Of a stretch of 64,000 nucleotides of DNA, positions 52,301 through 60,231 are shown one piece after another (within the stretch, counting starts at the first letter, position 1; each line of letters opens with the position of its first letter). Origin of the DNA: Pseudoduganella aquatica (lineage in GTDB: Bacteria; Pseudomonadota; Gammaproteobacteria; Burkholderiales; Burkholderiaceae_D); NCBI RefSeq assembly GCF_009857595.1, contig NZ_WWCU01000027.1, positions 24,336 through 88,335 on the forward strand, written 5' to 3'. A program made the translations under genes and the position numbers. The notes beneath the pieces are model-generated. The model ran no database searches and had not been told where the DNA came from. It saw only the letters and a list, made by a program, of their open reading frames with translations.

Positions 52301-52342
52301 GCACCGCGCTCGGTGCGCCTTACCGCAGAATACGCATTCTAA
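49307..52342 (+). CDS. TonB-dependent receptor with carboxypeptidase-like N-domain (Oar type)
   Basis: Outer-membrane receptor of 1011 residues. After a signal peptide (LLALAVGGAAPAWAQS) comes a carboxypeptidase regulatory-like beta-sandwich (about 35-105, IFGEVASPAGATVVLENLDTG), a plug (ELKALPVASDVAAVVQLTPGVSRG, then NGFPITNILTQ and GGYGAEFGRSTGGVVNI) and a 22-strand barrel ending in RLTAEYAF. The ATG at 49307 follows GGGAGAG and gives a proper signal. It begins the operon with GH109 and is divergent from the aga genes, so it likely imports GalNAc-containing glycans. Confidence 0.9.
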   Translation: MHPQRDIMHRFELKDGAAAVLLALAVGGAAPAWAQSNATTTIFGEVASPAGATVVLENLDTGVKRTLTPDAAGRYVANSMPPGRYAARVLRGGAVAASREVEAVIGSGAEANFGAVENAATVVVRASRNPIDVSNTNNGVVFTAKELKALPVASDVAAVVQLTPGVSRGTNSQYGSAPQIGGSGQSENAFYLNGFPITNILTQVGASELPFGAISNMQVLSGGYGAEFGRSTGGVVNITSKSGGNKFEFGGKVATVPGRLKGSPEDTYYPRTGAHPDTDGKLLFRNHDNSSTSKVAGLYGSGPLIRNKLFAFVALERTKTDSESVGASSDATAKTLLTGWNTSESKVDRYLAKLDYNLTEDHHFEYTKLYDRTRSSSRAYGYSYATGQHDNVPGNAGESTRNCCGASAAPGANLDIFKYTGYLTDDLTVTALYGKSRTSHGRTPNGYDPKLAQTAGGTTVQVPGLNYPNPQSVTGNLVDPASGDRQTAKRLDVEYKLGKHSLRGGIDRIDVESVVGFMLAGGYRWTYRKASDPTRAINGAFETPAQGGGYGTQGYYVSRDYYSNLARPTSEQSAQYIQDHYQVTDRVLLDLGLRREQFTNYTSTGDAFISQRSMIAPRLGATWDYHGDSSLKFSLNAGRYHLPVPSNLSSNMAAPFTSTSEFFTYTGVDQATGAPTGLHAISKPYSANNAYGQSRDAREVTAIGLKPLSQDEITMGFERAFSQQWVAGASVQYRRLNDTNDDTCDQRPIDAWAARNKVDTSHWGGFQCAIINPGRDGNLMIDFADGKGLRRVDITAAEWGNPRPDRSYRALHLSLEHPLSSGWYGKVTYTLSRLKGNMEGQTDTNGGGDVGLTVSDDHKELMYNAYGYLPGDHRHAVKAYGFVQALPELNVGANLTLLSGAPRNCIGELPDALRFDHDYGAAYFYCNGKPTPRGTQGRLPWQATLDLNMVYLPRFAKGLSLKADVFNVFDRQSITRYNETREDGGAIARNYLQVTGRTAPRSVRLTAEYAF

Positions 52343-52352
52343 GAGGAACAGC

Positions 52353-53720
52353 ATGAATCAAATGAAACGACGAGACTTCCTGACCGCCGGCGCAGCGCTG
52401 CTGGGCAGTGCGCTGCTGGCGCCAAGCGCTTTCGGCGCGAGCCGTGAACGCGTGCGCGTCGGCATGATAGGCACCGGCATGCGCGGCCAGGTGCTGCTGC
52501 AGGAACTGCTGCGCCGCGACGACGTGGAAGTGGCCGCGCTGTGCGACATCGAACCCATCATGCTGGGCAAGGCGCTGGCGCAGGTGGAGAAATTCGGCAA
52601 GCCGCGTCCCGCCACCTTCGGCGAGGACGGCGACAAGCACGCCTACCGCCGCCTGCTGGACGGCGCCAAGGTCAAGGGCGGCAAGCTCGACGCCGTCATC
52701 ATCGCCACGCCGTGGGAATGGCACGCGCAGATGTCCATCGAGGCCATGCAGGCCAAGGTGCCGGTTGGCTGCGAAGTGGTGGCCGGCGTCACGCTGCAGG
52801 ACCACTGGGACGTGCTCAACGCGCAGCTCAAGTCCGGCACGCCTTATATGCTGCTGGAGAACGTGTGCTTCCGCCGCGACGTGATGGCGGTGCTGCAGAT
52901 GGTGCGTTCCGGCCTGTTCGGCGAACTGGTGCACCTGCAGGGCGGCTACCAGCACGACCTGCGGGCCGTGAAGTTCAACAACGGCGATCCGGCCAAGCCT
53001 TACGGCAGCGGCCTGGAATTCGGCGCCAAGGGCTGGTCCGAGGCGCGCTGGCGCACGGAGCACTCGGTGCGCCGCAACGGCGAGCTGTATCCCAGCCACG
53101 GCATCGGCCCCTGCGCCATGTACACCAATATCAACCGGGGCAACCGCTTCACGCGCATCAACGCCTTCGCCACCAAGGCGCGCGGCCTGCACGACTACAT
53201 CACCAAGCAGCCGGGCGGCGCGCAGCATCCGAGCGCGAAGACGGAATTCAGGCTGGGCGACGTGGTCACCACCACGCTGGCCTGCGAGAACGGCGAAACC
53301 ATTTTGCTGCAGCACGACACTTCGCTGCCGCGCCCTTACTCGCTGGGCTTCCGCGTGCAGGGCACGGACGGGCTGTGGATGGATGTGAACCACTCCATCC
53401 ATATCGAGGGCAAGAGCAAGCCGCACCAGTGGGAGGACTTCCAGGCCTACCAGGACAAGTACGACCATCCGCTGTGGCGCAAATACGCATCGCGCGCGGA
53501 AGGCGCGGGCCACGGCGGCATGGACTTCTTCGTTATCCACGCCTTCATCGAGGCGCTGAAGGCCGAGGCGCCGATGCCGATCGATATCTACGACGCGGTG
53601 ACGTGGAGCGCCATCACGCCGCTGTCCGAGCAGTCCATCGCGCAAAACTTCCAGACGCTGGACTTCCCGGACTTTACCAACGGCCAGTGGCGCACGCGCA
53701 AGCCAATCTTCGCTCTGTAA
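52353..53720 (+). CDS. GH109 alpha-N-acetylgalactosaminidase (Gfo/Idh/MocA fold), Tat-exported
   Basis: A 455-residue NAD-dependent glycosidase that uses an oxidation-elimination mechanism to release terminal alpha-GalNAc. The Tat signal MKRRDFLTAGAALLGS is followed by the Rossmann fold VRVGMIGTGMRGQ. Family-typical blocks are GCEVVAGVTLQDHWD, YPSHGIGPCAMYTNINRGNRF and the C-terminal AEGAGHGGMDFFVIHAF. It starts 10 bases after the receptor stop. The GH109 call, rather than a simple oxidoreductase, rests on these blocks and on the GalNAc cluster context. Confidence 0.88.
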   Translation: MNQMKRRDFLTAGAALLGSALLAPSAFGASRERVRVGMIGTGMRGQVLLQELLRRDDVEVAALCDIEPIMLGKALAQVEKFGKPRPATFGEDGDKHAYRRLLDGAKVKGGKLDAVIIATPWEWHAQMSIEAMQAKVPVGCEVVAGVTLQDHWDVLNAQLKSGTPYMLLENVCFRRDVMAVLQMVRSGLFGELVHLQGGYQHDLRAVKFNNGDPAKPYGSGLEFGAKGWSEARWRTEHSVRRNGELYPSHGIGPCAMYTNINRGNRFTRINAFATKARGLHDYITKQPGGAQHPSAKTEFRLGDVVTTTLACENGETILLQHDTSLPRPYSLGFRVQGTDGLWMDVNHSIHIEGKSKPHQWEDFQAYQDKYDHPLWRKYASRAEGAGHGGMDFFVIHAFIEALKAEAPMPIDIYDAVTWSAITPLSEQSIAQNFQTLDFPDFTNGQWRTRKPIFAL

Positions 53721-53737
53721 GGACGGATGGCGATTGC

Positions 53738-53771
53738 GTAGGGCGGGTTAGGACGCAGTCCGTAACCCGCC
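53738..53771. repeat. Dispersed palindromic repeat, copy D
   Basis: GTAGGGCGGGTTA ... TAACCCGCC between the convergent GH109 and receptor genes; the inner stem differs (GGACGCAGTCCG). Confidence 0.75.
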
Positions 53772-53777
53772 AAACCG

Positions 53778-56501
53778 TCAGCGGAAGGCGTAGCTCGCGT
53801 TGGCGTAGAAGCGCCGGCCGCGCGGGTCGGTGTAGCTTGGGTCGTAGCCCGAGATGAAGAAGTAGGCCTGGTTGGAGTACGGCGGGCTCTTGTCGAACAT
53901 GTTCTGCACGCCCACGCGCAGCTTGAGCGAAGACGTCGCCGCATACGCCGCCGACATATCCCACAGCGAATACGCCTTCACCTTGTTGGCCGCCACCACG
54001 CTGCCGTCGTCGATATTGATGGCCGAGTTCTGGTCGTCATACCCGCTGTAGAAGGTGTTGGACAGGCTGGCCGACAGCGGACCCTGGTCCCAGTCGAACG
54101 ACACCGTGTGCCGCCAGCGCTGCACCACGCTGTCGGTCACGAACTTGTTCAGATTGCTCACATAGGCGTCGCCCGGGCTGTTCTGGATTTTGGAGGTCAG
54201 CACATACGTGCCGTTCAGGCGCCCGCCGAAGCGGCCCACCGCCGTGTTCACGCCGCTCAGGTTGATGGCCAGATCCAGCCCCTTGGCCAGCTGCGCGCCG
54301 CGGTTCTCCTTGCGCAGTTCGATATAGTCGATCAGGCCGTCCTCGTCGCGGTGCACCAGCTTGCCGTACTTTTCCAGGTTGCCGAGAATGACGTCGTCGC
54401 CGATTTCGCTGATCAAATCCGTGCGCTTGATGTTCCAGTAGTCCAGCGTCAGATTCAAGTTGCGGCTGGGCGCGAAGGCGGCGCCCAGCGAGAGCTGGCG
54501 GCTGCGCTCGGGCTTCAGCTTGGTGTTGCTGTAGCGGCGCGTGTCCCAGTTGTCCGCGCAGTCGGAATAGTTGTTGTCGACCGTGGCGCAGTAGGCCGGG
54601 TCGGGCAGCGTGGCGGTCTGGCTGTAGACGGTGGGACGGAACAGGTCCGTCATGGACGGCGCGCGGAAGCCGCGTCCGGCCGAGGCGCGCAGCAGCAGTT
54701 CGGAGGTGGGGCGGTAGCTCACGCCGGCCTTGGGACTGGCCGCCCCGCCCACCACCTGGTAGTGGTCGTAGCGGCCGGAGAGCTGGGCTTCCCACTGTTT
54801 GGCGAACGGCATCAGCAGTTCGCCGTACACGCCGGCGATATTGCGCTTGTCGCTGGTGGGCTTGCCGCCTTCGGGCGCCGCGTCGTTGTTGATGTTGTCG
54901 CTCAGGAGCAGGGCCGAGGGCGTGAAGTCGGTGCGTTCGCGCCGCGCCTCGCCGCCTATGGCCAGCGCCAGGTCGCCGCCGGCCATGGGCATCAGCGCGC
55001 GCGAGAACTTGAAGTCCACCGAGTCCATGGTGCCGCGCGCATGGCGCACGTCGTCGTTCACCTGGATGCTGTTGAGCAGCGCCACGCCCGCCGGGCTGGA
55101 AGGCCCGAAGGGGTTGATGCGGCCGTCCGCTATGCCTTCCAGCAGCTCGTTGTAGAGCACATAGCCGTGCGTGTCCTTGTCCTTCACGGTGTTCACGCTG
55201 TGGTTCAGCGCCACGTCGTAGTCCCAGCCGCCCAGCACGCCGGTAACGCCGGCCACGAAGCGCACGCCGTCGCTGGTCAGTTCGCTGGTGCGGCGGCCGG
55301 CTTCGTTCAGGCGCATGCGCACTTCCAGCTCGCCGGGAATGTCGTCGTCCAGCTGATCCAGGCCGGTGTTGGCCAGCTGCGGCACCTTGCGGTAGTCGAT
55401 ATAGCCGGTCACGCGCGCGGACGAGCCCACGTAGTGCGTCTTGGCGCGGCTCAGCGACGCTTCCGCGTAGAGCTGGTGGCCGCCGTCCAGGCGCAGCACG
55501 CCCCGGCTCAGCACACTGGCTTTTTCGGACTTGGGAAACAGCTCGGTGTCGCCCATGTAGTTATAGGTGCAGGCGTCCACGCCGCCAGTGCCGGCCGGCA
55601 GGTAGACGTTGGCGGGCGGCGCGCAGCCCGGCACCGACAGGTTGATCTGGCGGTTGGTAATGGGCTTGCCGTTGATCTTGAAGCCGATGTCCTGCAGATG
55701 GTCGCGCTGGGCGGAGGTCAGGCGGATATTGGCAGGGCTGGTGAAGCTGGACAGCAAATGGCCCAGGCGCTGCTCGATCTGCAGTTCCGGGATAAAGCTG
55801 CGCTGCGAGGTGCTCAGCGAGTTGGTGCGCTGGTAGTCCAGCACCGCGAAGACGTTGTAGCCGTCGCGCGCAATGTCGCCGGTGCCGGCGGCGATGCTGG
55901 CGGTGCGCTTGCCGGCGCCGCCTTCGCGCGTGCCGAGCACGTAGGCGTTCAGTTCCAGGCCCTGGAAGTCCTTGCGGGTGATGAAGTTGATCACGCCGCC
56001 GATGGCGTCGGTGCCGTACAGCGAGGAGGCGCCGTCCAGCAGCACTTCCACGCGCTGCAGCGCGGCGGCGGGGATGTTGTTCAGGTCCACGCCGCTGTCG
56101 TCGCCGGGCGAGGCGAAATTGGCCATGCGGCGGCCGTTCAGCAGCACCAGGGTGGACGAGGTGCCGATGCCGCGCAGGTTGGCGCTGTTGAAGCCGCGCT
56201 GGTCGCCGCCCACGTTGATGCTGGCACCGTCGGTCAGCCCGCCGCTGTTGGCGGCGATGCGCGTCATCAGTTCGGCGGCGGTGGTGACGCCGGCTTTTTC
56301 AATCTCGGCGCGCGTAATGATCTGCACCGGCAGCGAGGTTTCCGCTTCCACGCGCTTGATGGCCGAGCCGGTGATTTCCACCGTGGCCATGGGCGCTTGC
56401 TGCGCCAGCGCGGGCCAGGCTGCGCCGGCGGCGGCGATCGCCGCGCCGGCCAGCAAGGTTGCACGGACCGCGCGGGCGGTGGTTTTCAGCCTGGTGTTCA
56501 T
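53778..56501 (-). CDS. TonB-dependent receptor
   Basis: Outer-membrane receptor of 907 residues with a signal peptide (ATLLAGAAIAAAGAAWPALAQ), a TonB-box-like ATVEITGSAIKR, plug (TSLPVQIITRAEIEKAG, NLRGIGTSSTLVLLNGRRM, VDLNNIPAAALQRVEVLLDGASSLYGTDAIGGVINFITRK) and a barrel with SAGRGFRAPSMTDLFRP and C-terminal RRFYANASYAFR. GGGAGAG precedes the ATG. The ligand is unknown; it is not coupled to the GalNAc genes, lying convergent to them, and sits by an amino-acid-type binding protein gene. Confidence 0.92.
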   Translation of the reverse strand: MNTRLKTTARAVRATLLAGAAIAAAGAAWPALAQQAPMATVEITGSAIKRVEAETSLPVQIITRAEIEKAGVTTAAELMTRIAANSGGLTDGASINVGGDQRGFNSANLRGIGTSSTLVLLNGRRMANFASPGDDSGVDLNNIPAAALQRVEVLLDGASSLYGTDAIGGVINFITRKDFQGLELNAYVLGTREGGAGKRTASIAAGTGDIARDGYNVFAVLDYQRTNSLSTSQRSFIPELQIEQRLGHLLSSFTSPANIRLTSAQRDHLQDIGFKINGKPITNRQINLSVPGCAPPANVYLPAGTGGVDACTYNYMGDTELFPKSEKASVLSRGVLRLDGGHQLYAEASLSRAKTHYVGSSARVTGYIDYRKVPQLANTGLDQLDDDIPGELEVRMRLNEAGRRTSELTSDGVRFVAGVTGVLGGWDYDVALNHSVNTVKDKDTHGYVLYNELLEGIADGRINPFGPSSPAGVALLNSIQVNDDVRHARGTMDSVDFKFSRALMPMAGGDLALAIGGEARRERTDFTPSALLLSDNINNDAAPEGGKPTSDKRNIAGVYGELLMPFAKQWEAQLSGRYDHYQVVGGAASPKAGVSYRPTSELLLRASAGRGFRAPSMTDLFRPTVYSQTATLPDPAYCATVDNNYSDCADNWDTRRYSNTKLKPERSRQLSLGAAFAPSRNLNLTLDYWNIKRTDLISEIGDDVILGNLEKYGKLVHRDEDGLIDYIELRKENRGAQLAKGLDLAINLSGVNTAVGRFGGRLNGTYVLTSKIQNSPGDAYVSNLNKFVTDSVVQRWRHTVSFDWDQGPLSASLSNTFYSGYDDQNSAINIDDGSVVAANKVKAYSLWDMSAAYAATSSLKLRVGVQNMFDKSPPYSNQAYFFISGYDPSYTDPRGRRFYANASYAFR

Positions 56502-56557
56502 CTGCTCTCCCCATGTATTTTTGCCATTGTTGGCTAGATCGTCTTAATACACAAGTA

Positions 56558-56588
56558 AAGCAGCCCGGCCGGGAGGCCGGGTGTTGCT
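56558..56588 (-). terminator. Hairpin after the Leu/Ile/Val-type binding protein gene
   Basis: CCCGGCC (56564-56570) and GGCCGGG (56575-56581) pair around GGGA, extended by AGCA/TGCT. On the minus strand it is followed by CTTTACTT, giving a modest terminator for the upstream binding-protein gene. Confidence 0.5.
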
Positions 56589-56598
56589 GAAATGCGGG

Positions 56599-57741
56599 TC
56601 AGTAGCTGCTGATCGGCGTGGGCTGGCCGTTCTTGAAGGTGAAGATGGTGACCGGCGATTCCTTCATGTCGCCCTTGGCGTCGAAGGCATAGGTGCCGGC
56701 CACGCCCTTGTAGGAACCGGACGAGATCACCGCGCCCACCTTGGCCGGGTCGAGCGAATTCGCTTTCTGCATGGCCTGCGCGTACATCATGGTGGCGTCG
56801 TAGTAGGAGGCGGCGTAGACGTCGGCGTCGCGGTTGTAGCGCTTCTTGAACGCGGCCTTGAACTGCGGGCCGCTGGCGGCCTTGTCCAGGATGGCGCCGC
56901 CCTGCGAGCACAGCACGTTGTCGGCCACGGCGTCGCCGCCCAGTTTGCCCATTTCGGCGGTGCAGATGGTGTCGCCGCCCAGCAGCTTGGCGGTGATGCC
57001 CAGCTGTTTCATCTGGCGCGCCATCGGGGCGCCCTGCGGCGCGTAGCCGCCGAAGAAAATGGCGTCCACTTTCTTCGGTTTCAGCTTGGTCAGGATGGCG
57101 GTGAAGTCGAAGGCCTTGTCGGTGGTGAACTCGTGGCCGGCTACGGTCATGCCGGAGGCCTTGGCCTGCTTCTTGAATTCTTCTGCCACGCCCTGGCCGA
57201 AGGCGGTGCGGTCGTCGATCACGGCCACGGTCTTGAACTTCAGTTCCTGCGCGGCGTACATGGCCATTTTCGAGCCCAGCTGGGTGTCGCTGGCGTTCAC
57301 GCGGTACAGGCCCTTGTAGCCCTGCTGCGTGATTTTCGGATTGGTGGCCACGGTGGAGAAGATCACGCCGGCGTCGTTGTAGGCGCGCGAGGCGGGGATG
57401 GCCACGCCGGAGTTGTAGGGGCCGACCACGTATTTCACGCCGCTGTCGATGAATTTCTGCGCCACCTGCACGCCCGCTTTCGGGTCGCCCTGGTCGTCCT
57501 CGGACTGCAGCTCGAACTTGATCTTCTTGCCGGCCACGGTGATGGGCTTGGCATTCAGCTCCTCCACCGCCAGGCGGGCGCCGTTTTCATTGTCCTTGCC
57601 GGAAAAGGCCTGCGGGCCGGACAGCGGGCCGCTGTGGCCGATTTTGACGATGGCGTCTTGCGCCGCTGCGGTGCTCATGGTGCCGATGGCGCTGATGGCG
57701 CCCAGCAGGGCCAGTGCGCCCGTGGTCAGTTGCAAATTCAT
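56599..57741 (-). CDS. Branched-chain amino acid-type ABC transporter substrate-binding protein
   Basis: Periplasmic binding protein of 380 residues (LivJ/LivK class). Signal peptide MNLQLTTGALALLGAISAIGTMSTAAAQ; then IVKIGHSGPLSGPQAFSGKDNENGARLAVEELNA, the typical start of type I binding proteins with the ligand-contact residues in YVVGPYNSGVAIPASRAY and VAVIDDRTAFGQGVAEEFKKQ. AGGAG lies 8 bases before the ATG at 57741. No permease or ATPase genes are in the window, so it may serve a system encoded elsewhere. Confidence 0.93.
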   Translation of the reverse strand: MNLQLTTGALALLGAISAIGTMSTAAAQDAIVKIGHSGPLSGPQAFSGKDNENGARLAVEELNAKPITVAGKKIKFELQSEDDQGDPKAGVQVAQKFIDSGVKYVVGPYNSGVAIPASRAYNDAGVIFSTVATNPKITQQGYKGLYRVNASDTQLGSKMAMYAAQELKFKTVAVIDDRTAFGQGVAEEFKKQAKASGMTVAGHEFTTDKAFDFTAILTKLKPKKVDAIFFGGYAPQGAPMARQMKQLGITAKLLGGDTICTAEMGKLGGDAVADNVLCSQGGAILDKAASGPQFKAAFKKRYNRDADVYAASYYDATMMYAQAMQKANSLDPAKVGAVISSGSYKGVAGTYAFDAKGDMKESPVTIFTFKNGQPTPISSY

Positions 57742-57830
57742 TGTGTCTCCTTGTGGGTCGATATGCGCGTGCATTATCGCCAAGTGGGCAGGGCAGGGCA
57801 ACTGAAACTTGGCGCGGTGTTAGTGCAGTT

Positions 57831-58625
57831 TCAGCGCTGCGCGAGCCTGCGCTGGCGCGCCAGGGCGGTGTTGATGCGGTCGATCAGGCCGTCGTCGCGG
57901 CTGCGGGCGATGGCGAAATGCATGCCGTTTTCCACCTGCACAGGCTTGGGCAGCACGGCCAGGCGCACGCCGGGCGGCAGCGCCAGTTCCTTCAGGTAGG
58001 GCTGGATGAACTGCGCCAGCGCCGCCTCGATGTCGGCCGGGCTTTCGCCGGAGGGCTGGTAGAGCAGCAGCGCGTCCACCCGTTTCAGCAGCAGGCGCTG
58101 GAGGCGCGTGGCGCGCGAGGCGATGTCCTCGTCCACCTTGAACAGCTTGTTGTTGCGGGCGATTTCGAATTCGTCGCTGTAGCTGTAGCCACGCACCGCG
58201 CCTACGGTTTTGCCGCGCAGGTCGGCCATGCTGCGGAAGGGGAAGGTGGCGTCGCTGCGCGTCACCAGCCATAGCGTGTTGCTGGAGGCCGCGTCGGAAT
58301 AGCGCAGTTCGCGCAGGCGGTCGGCGCTCTTGGGCAGAGCGAAGATCAGGCCGTCGCCGTCGCGCGCGTGGCGCTCGGCGCGCGGCCAGGGATAGGCCTT
58401 GATCTCGAAGCTGATGTTCAGTTCCTGCTCGAGGTAGCTGAACAGCTTGCGGCGCCATGGCTTGAGGGGCTGCTGCCGGCCGGCCAGGTCCAGCGTGTCG
58501 CCCAGCAGCAGCGTCACCGTCTGCGGCGGCGGCCGCCCGGCGGGGTCTGCCACCGCCATCCTGGCTGGCATGATGCAAGCAAGTGCGCCAGTTAGCAGAA
58601 AATTACGCTTGCTGAAATTCGCCAT
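57831..58625 (-). CDS. Periplasmic solute-binding protein, SBP_bac_3-like
   Basis: A 264-residue exported protein (signal FLLTGALACIMPARMAVA). It has a type II binding fold: ITLLLGDTLDL-like start, KPWRRKLFSYLEQELNISFEIKAYPWPRAERHARDGDGLIFALPKSADR, then a linker SMADLRGKTVGAVRGYSYSDEFE and a C-terminal lobe ending RINTALARQRRLAQR. Such lone proteins in this group often act as amino-acid or sugar-acid binding proteins or as sensors. It is upstream of the LivK-type gene by 89 bases but need not be functionally linked. Confidence 0.78.
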   Translation of the reverse strand: MANFSKRNFLLTGALACIMPARMAVADPAGRPPPQTVTLLLGDTLDLAGRQQPLKPWRRKLFSYLEQELNISFEIKAYPWPRAERHARDGDGLIFALPKSADRLRELRYSDAASSNTLWLVTRSDATFPFRSMADLRGKTVGAVRGYSYSDEFEIARNNKLFKVDEDIASRATRLQRLLLKRVDALLLYQPSGESPADIEAALAQFIQPYLKELALPPGVRLAVLPKPVQVENGMHFAIARSRDDGLIDRINTALARQRRLAQR

Positions 58626-58709
58626 GCAGGGACGCTCGTGTGTTCCGTCGACGGCTGATTATTGCAGAAATCGGCGGGCAGGTGCAGCTTTGCGGCGCGC
58701 AGTGGCTGG

Positions 58710-60137
58710 TCAGCGCGTGGTCCTTGTGGTGTCGCCGCCACCGCTGTCGGCTGGCTGTACAGGAGTGACTGCCGTCACTGGCGCGGCGGGGCGGACACGG
58801 TCGGCGGCTGGTGCGGGTATGGGCGCGCGGGCCCCGGCGGCGGCTGCGATGTTGGCGGAATTGTATGCTGCGATGGCTGCGGCGAGGGCGGGATCGGCGG
58901 CATTCGGGACAGGGTTGCCGCTGGCTTCGCGCGCGGCGGCAAGGCGCCGGGCCTCGGCAGTGCGCGCGGCGTCTGCGCGTTGCTCCACCGCGCGTTGCTC
59001 GGCGGCGGCTTGCGCGGAACGGAGGTCGGCGGCGCGTTCCTCCGCAGCCTGGATTGCGTCAATCTCCTCCGACTGGGCTGGCTGCTCCTGAGCCGGGACG
59101 CGCTGTGTATCAAGCCGGTCCGCGAGGATGGCGCGGGCGGTCGCTGCATCCTGGCGCTGCGCCGCCAGCCGTTCGTCTTCCATACGGTCTGCCAGTGCGC
59201 TGGCGGCCTGGTCCTGCTCGCGGGTGCTGGCCAGTTGGCGCGCCTCGGCAGCGCGGTTGGCGGCAAGGCGATCGGCCTGGGTCGCCGGCAGGACGTTGCC
59301 GGCCTGCTCGCCGATTACCCGCCGCGCCACCTCAAGCTGCTGCTGGCGCAACTGCTCGGCCGGCGTGAGTGCTGGAGCGCTGACGCTGATGGCGTCCCGC
59401 AAAGCCTGATCGTTGATCTGGAGCTGGGAGAAGGCGGTTTCCGCCTGGAGCGCTGCCGACGCCGAAGTGGCCAGCGCAGCTTGCGCGCTCTGCGTGGCCT
59501 GCGCCGCTTGCTGGGCCGCCTGCGCCGCCGCCGTAATCTGGCGCGCCAGCGTGGTACCCACCGTGTTGAACTGCTCGTTCGTCTGCGTCAGCAGCTTCAG
59601 GGTGCCGTCACGGTCCAGCTGGAAGGCTGCCTCCAGCACCTGTTTGTTCACGTTCAGCGATTCGCTGATGGACTCGGGCGCCAGCGGATCCAGCGTCACG
59701 CCGATGGATGCCAGTGTCGTGGCGCTGAAAGGCGTAGTGGGGCGCGCTGCCGCGCCTTGCTGCCGCAGGCTGTCCGCCAGGCGTTGGGCCAGCGTGGAGG
59801 CGCCGTTTTCATCTTTCAGCAAGGGCGTCAGGCTGCTGGAAACCGGCGGCAACTGGTTGAAGGCCTGCCGTATCGCCTCGGCCGCGTCGTTGAGCAGCGC
59901 CAGTTGCGCCTCGCCGGGCAATGCTTCGTCACGCGCGCCTTGCAGCTCAAGCAATTGCCGGCGCGACAGCGCCACTGTCGACAGGAATTGCCCCAGGTCG
60001 GAAAACTCGACGGTGGCAGCCAGGGGCTGAACATTCGCCGCGACGGCTTCCGCCGCGCTGGCTTCAGGCGCGGAACTGATGGGCAGGACGGGGGAAGTGG
60101 CGGCGGTATTGTCCGCGTTGGAAATGGGGGGCAGCAT
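58710..60137 (-). CDS. Ala/Gln/Glu-rich coiled-coil protein of unknown function
   Basis: A 475-residue protein with no signal peptide or membrane helix. The first third is Ser/Ala-rich and disordered. Residues ~80-190 have a compact segment (LLNDAAEAIRQAFNQLPP ... DRDGTLKLLTQTNEQFNTVGTTLARQI), which looks somewhat like flagellar hook or filament-associated proteins. From ~195 to ~410 come long Ala/Gln/Glu/Arg heptad-like stretches (QAAQQAAQATQSAQAALATSASAA; EERAADLRSAQAAAEQRAVEQ), suggesting a coiled coil. AAGGTGAAG lies before the ATG. No family is recognised. Confidence 0.7.
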   Translation of the reverse strand: MLPPISNADNTAATSPVLPISSAPEASAAEAVAANVQPLAATVEFSDLGQFLSTVALSRRQLLELQGARDEALPGEAQLALLNDAAEAIRQAFNQLPPVSSSLTPLLKDENGASTLAQRLADSLRQQGAAARPTTPFSATTLASIGVTLDPLAPESISESLNVNKQVLEAAFQLDRDGTLKLLTQTNEQFNTVGTTLARQITAAAQAAQQAAQATQSAQAALATSASAALQAETAFSQLQINDQALRDAISVSAPALTPAEQLRQQQLEVARRVIGEQAGNVLPATQADRLAANRAAEARQLASTREQDQAASALADRMEDERLAAQRQDAATARAILADRLDTQRVPAQEQPAQSEEIDAIQAAEERAADLRSAQAAAEQRAVEQRADAARTAEARRLAAAREASGNPVPNAADPALAAAIAAYNSANIAAAAGARAPIPAPAADRVRPAAPVTAVTPVQPADSGGGDTTRTTR

Positions 60138-60231
60138 GGCTTCACCTTGCGGGATGTCAGGGACAGTCCCGCGAGGATGCGCCCTTGCGCCGCCGCCGTC
60201 TGTGGGCTGGCGAACACAAGGGCGGCTTGCT

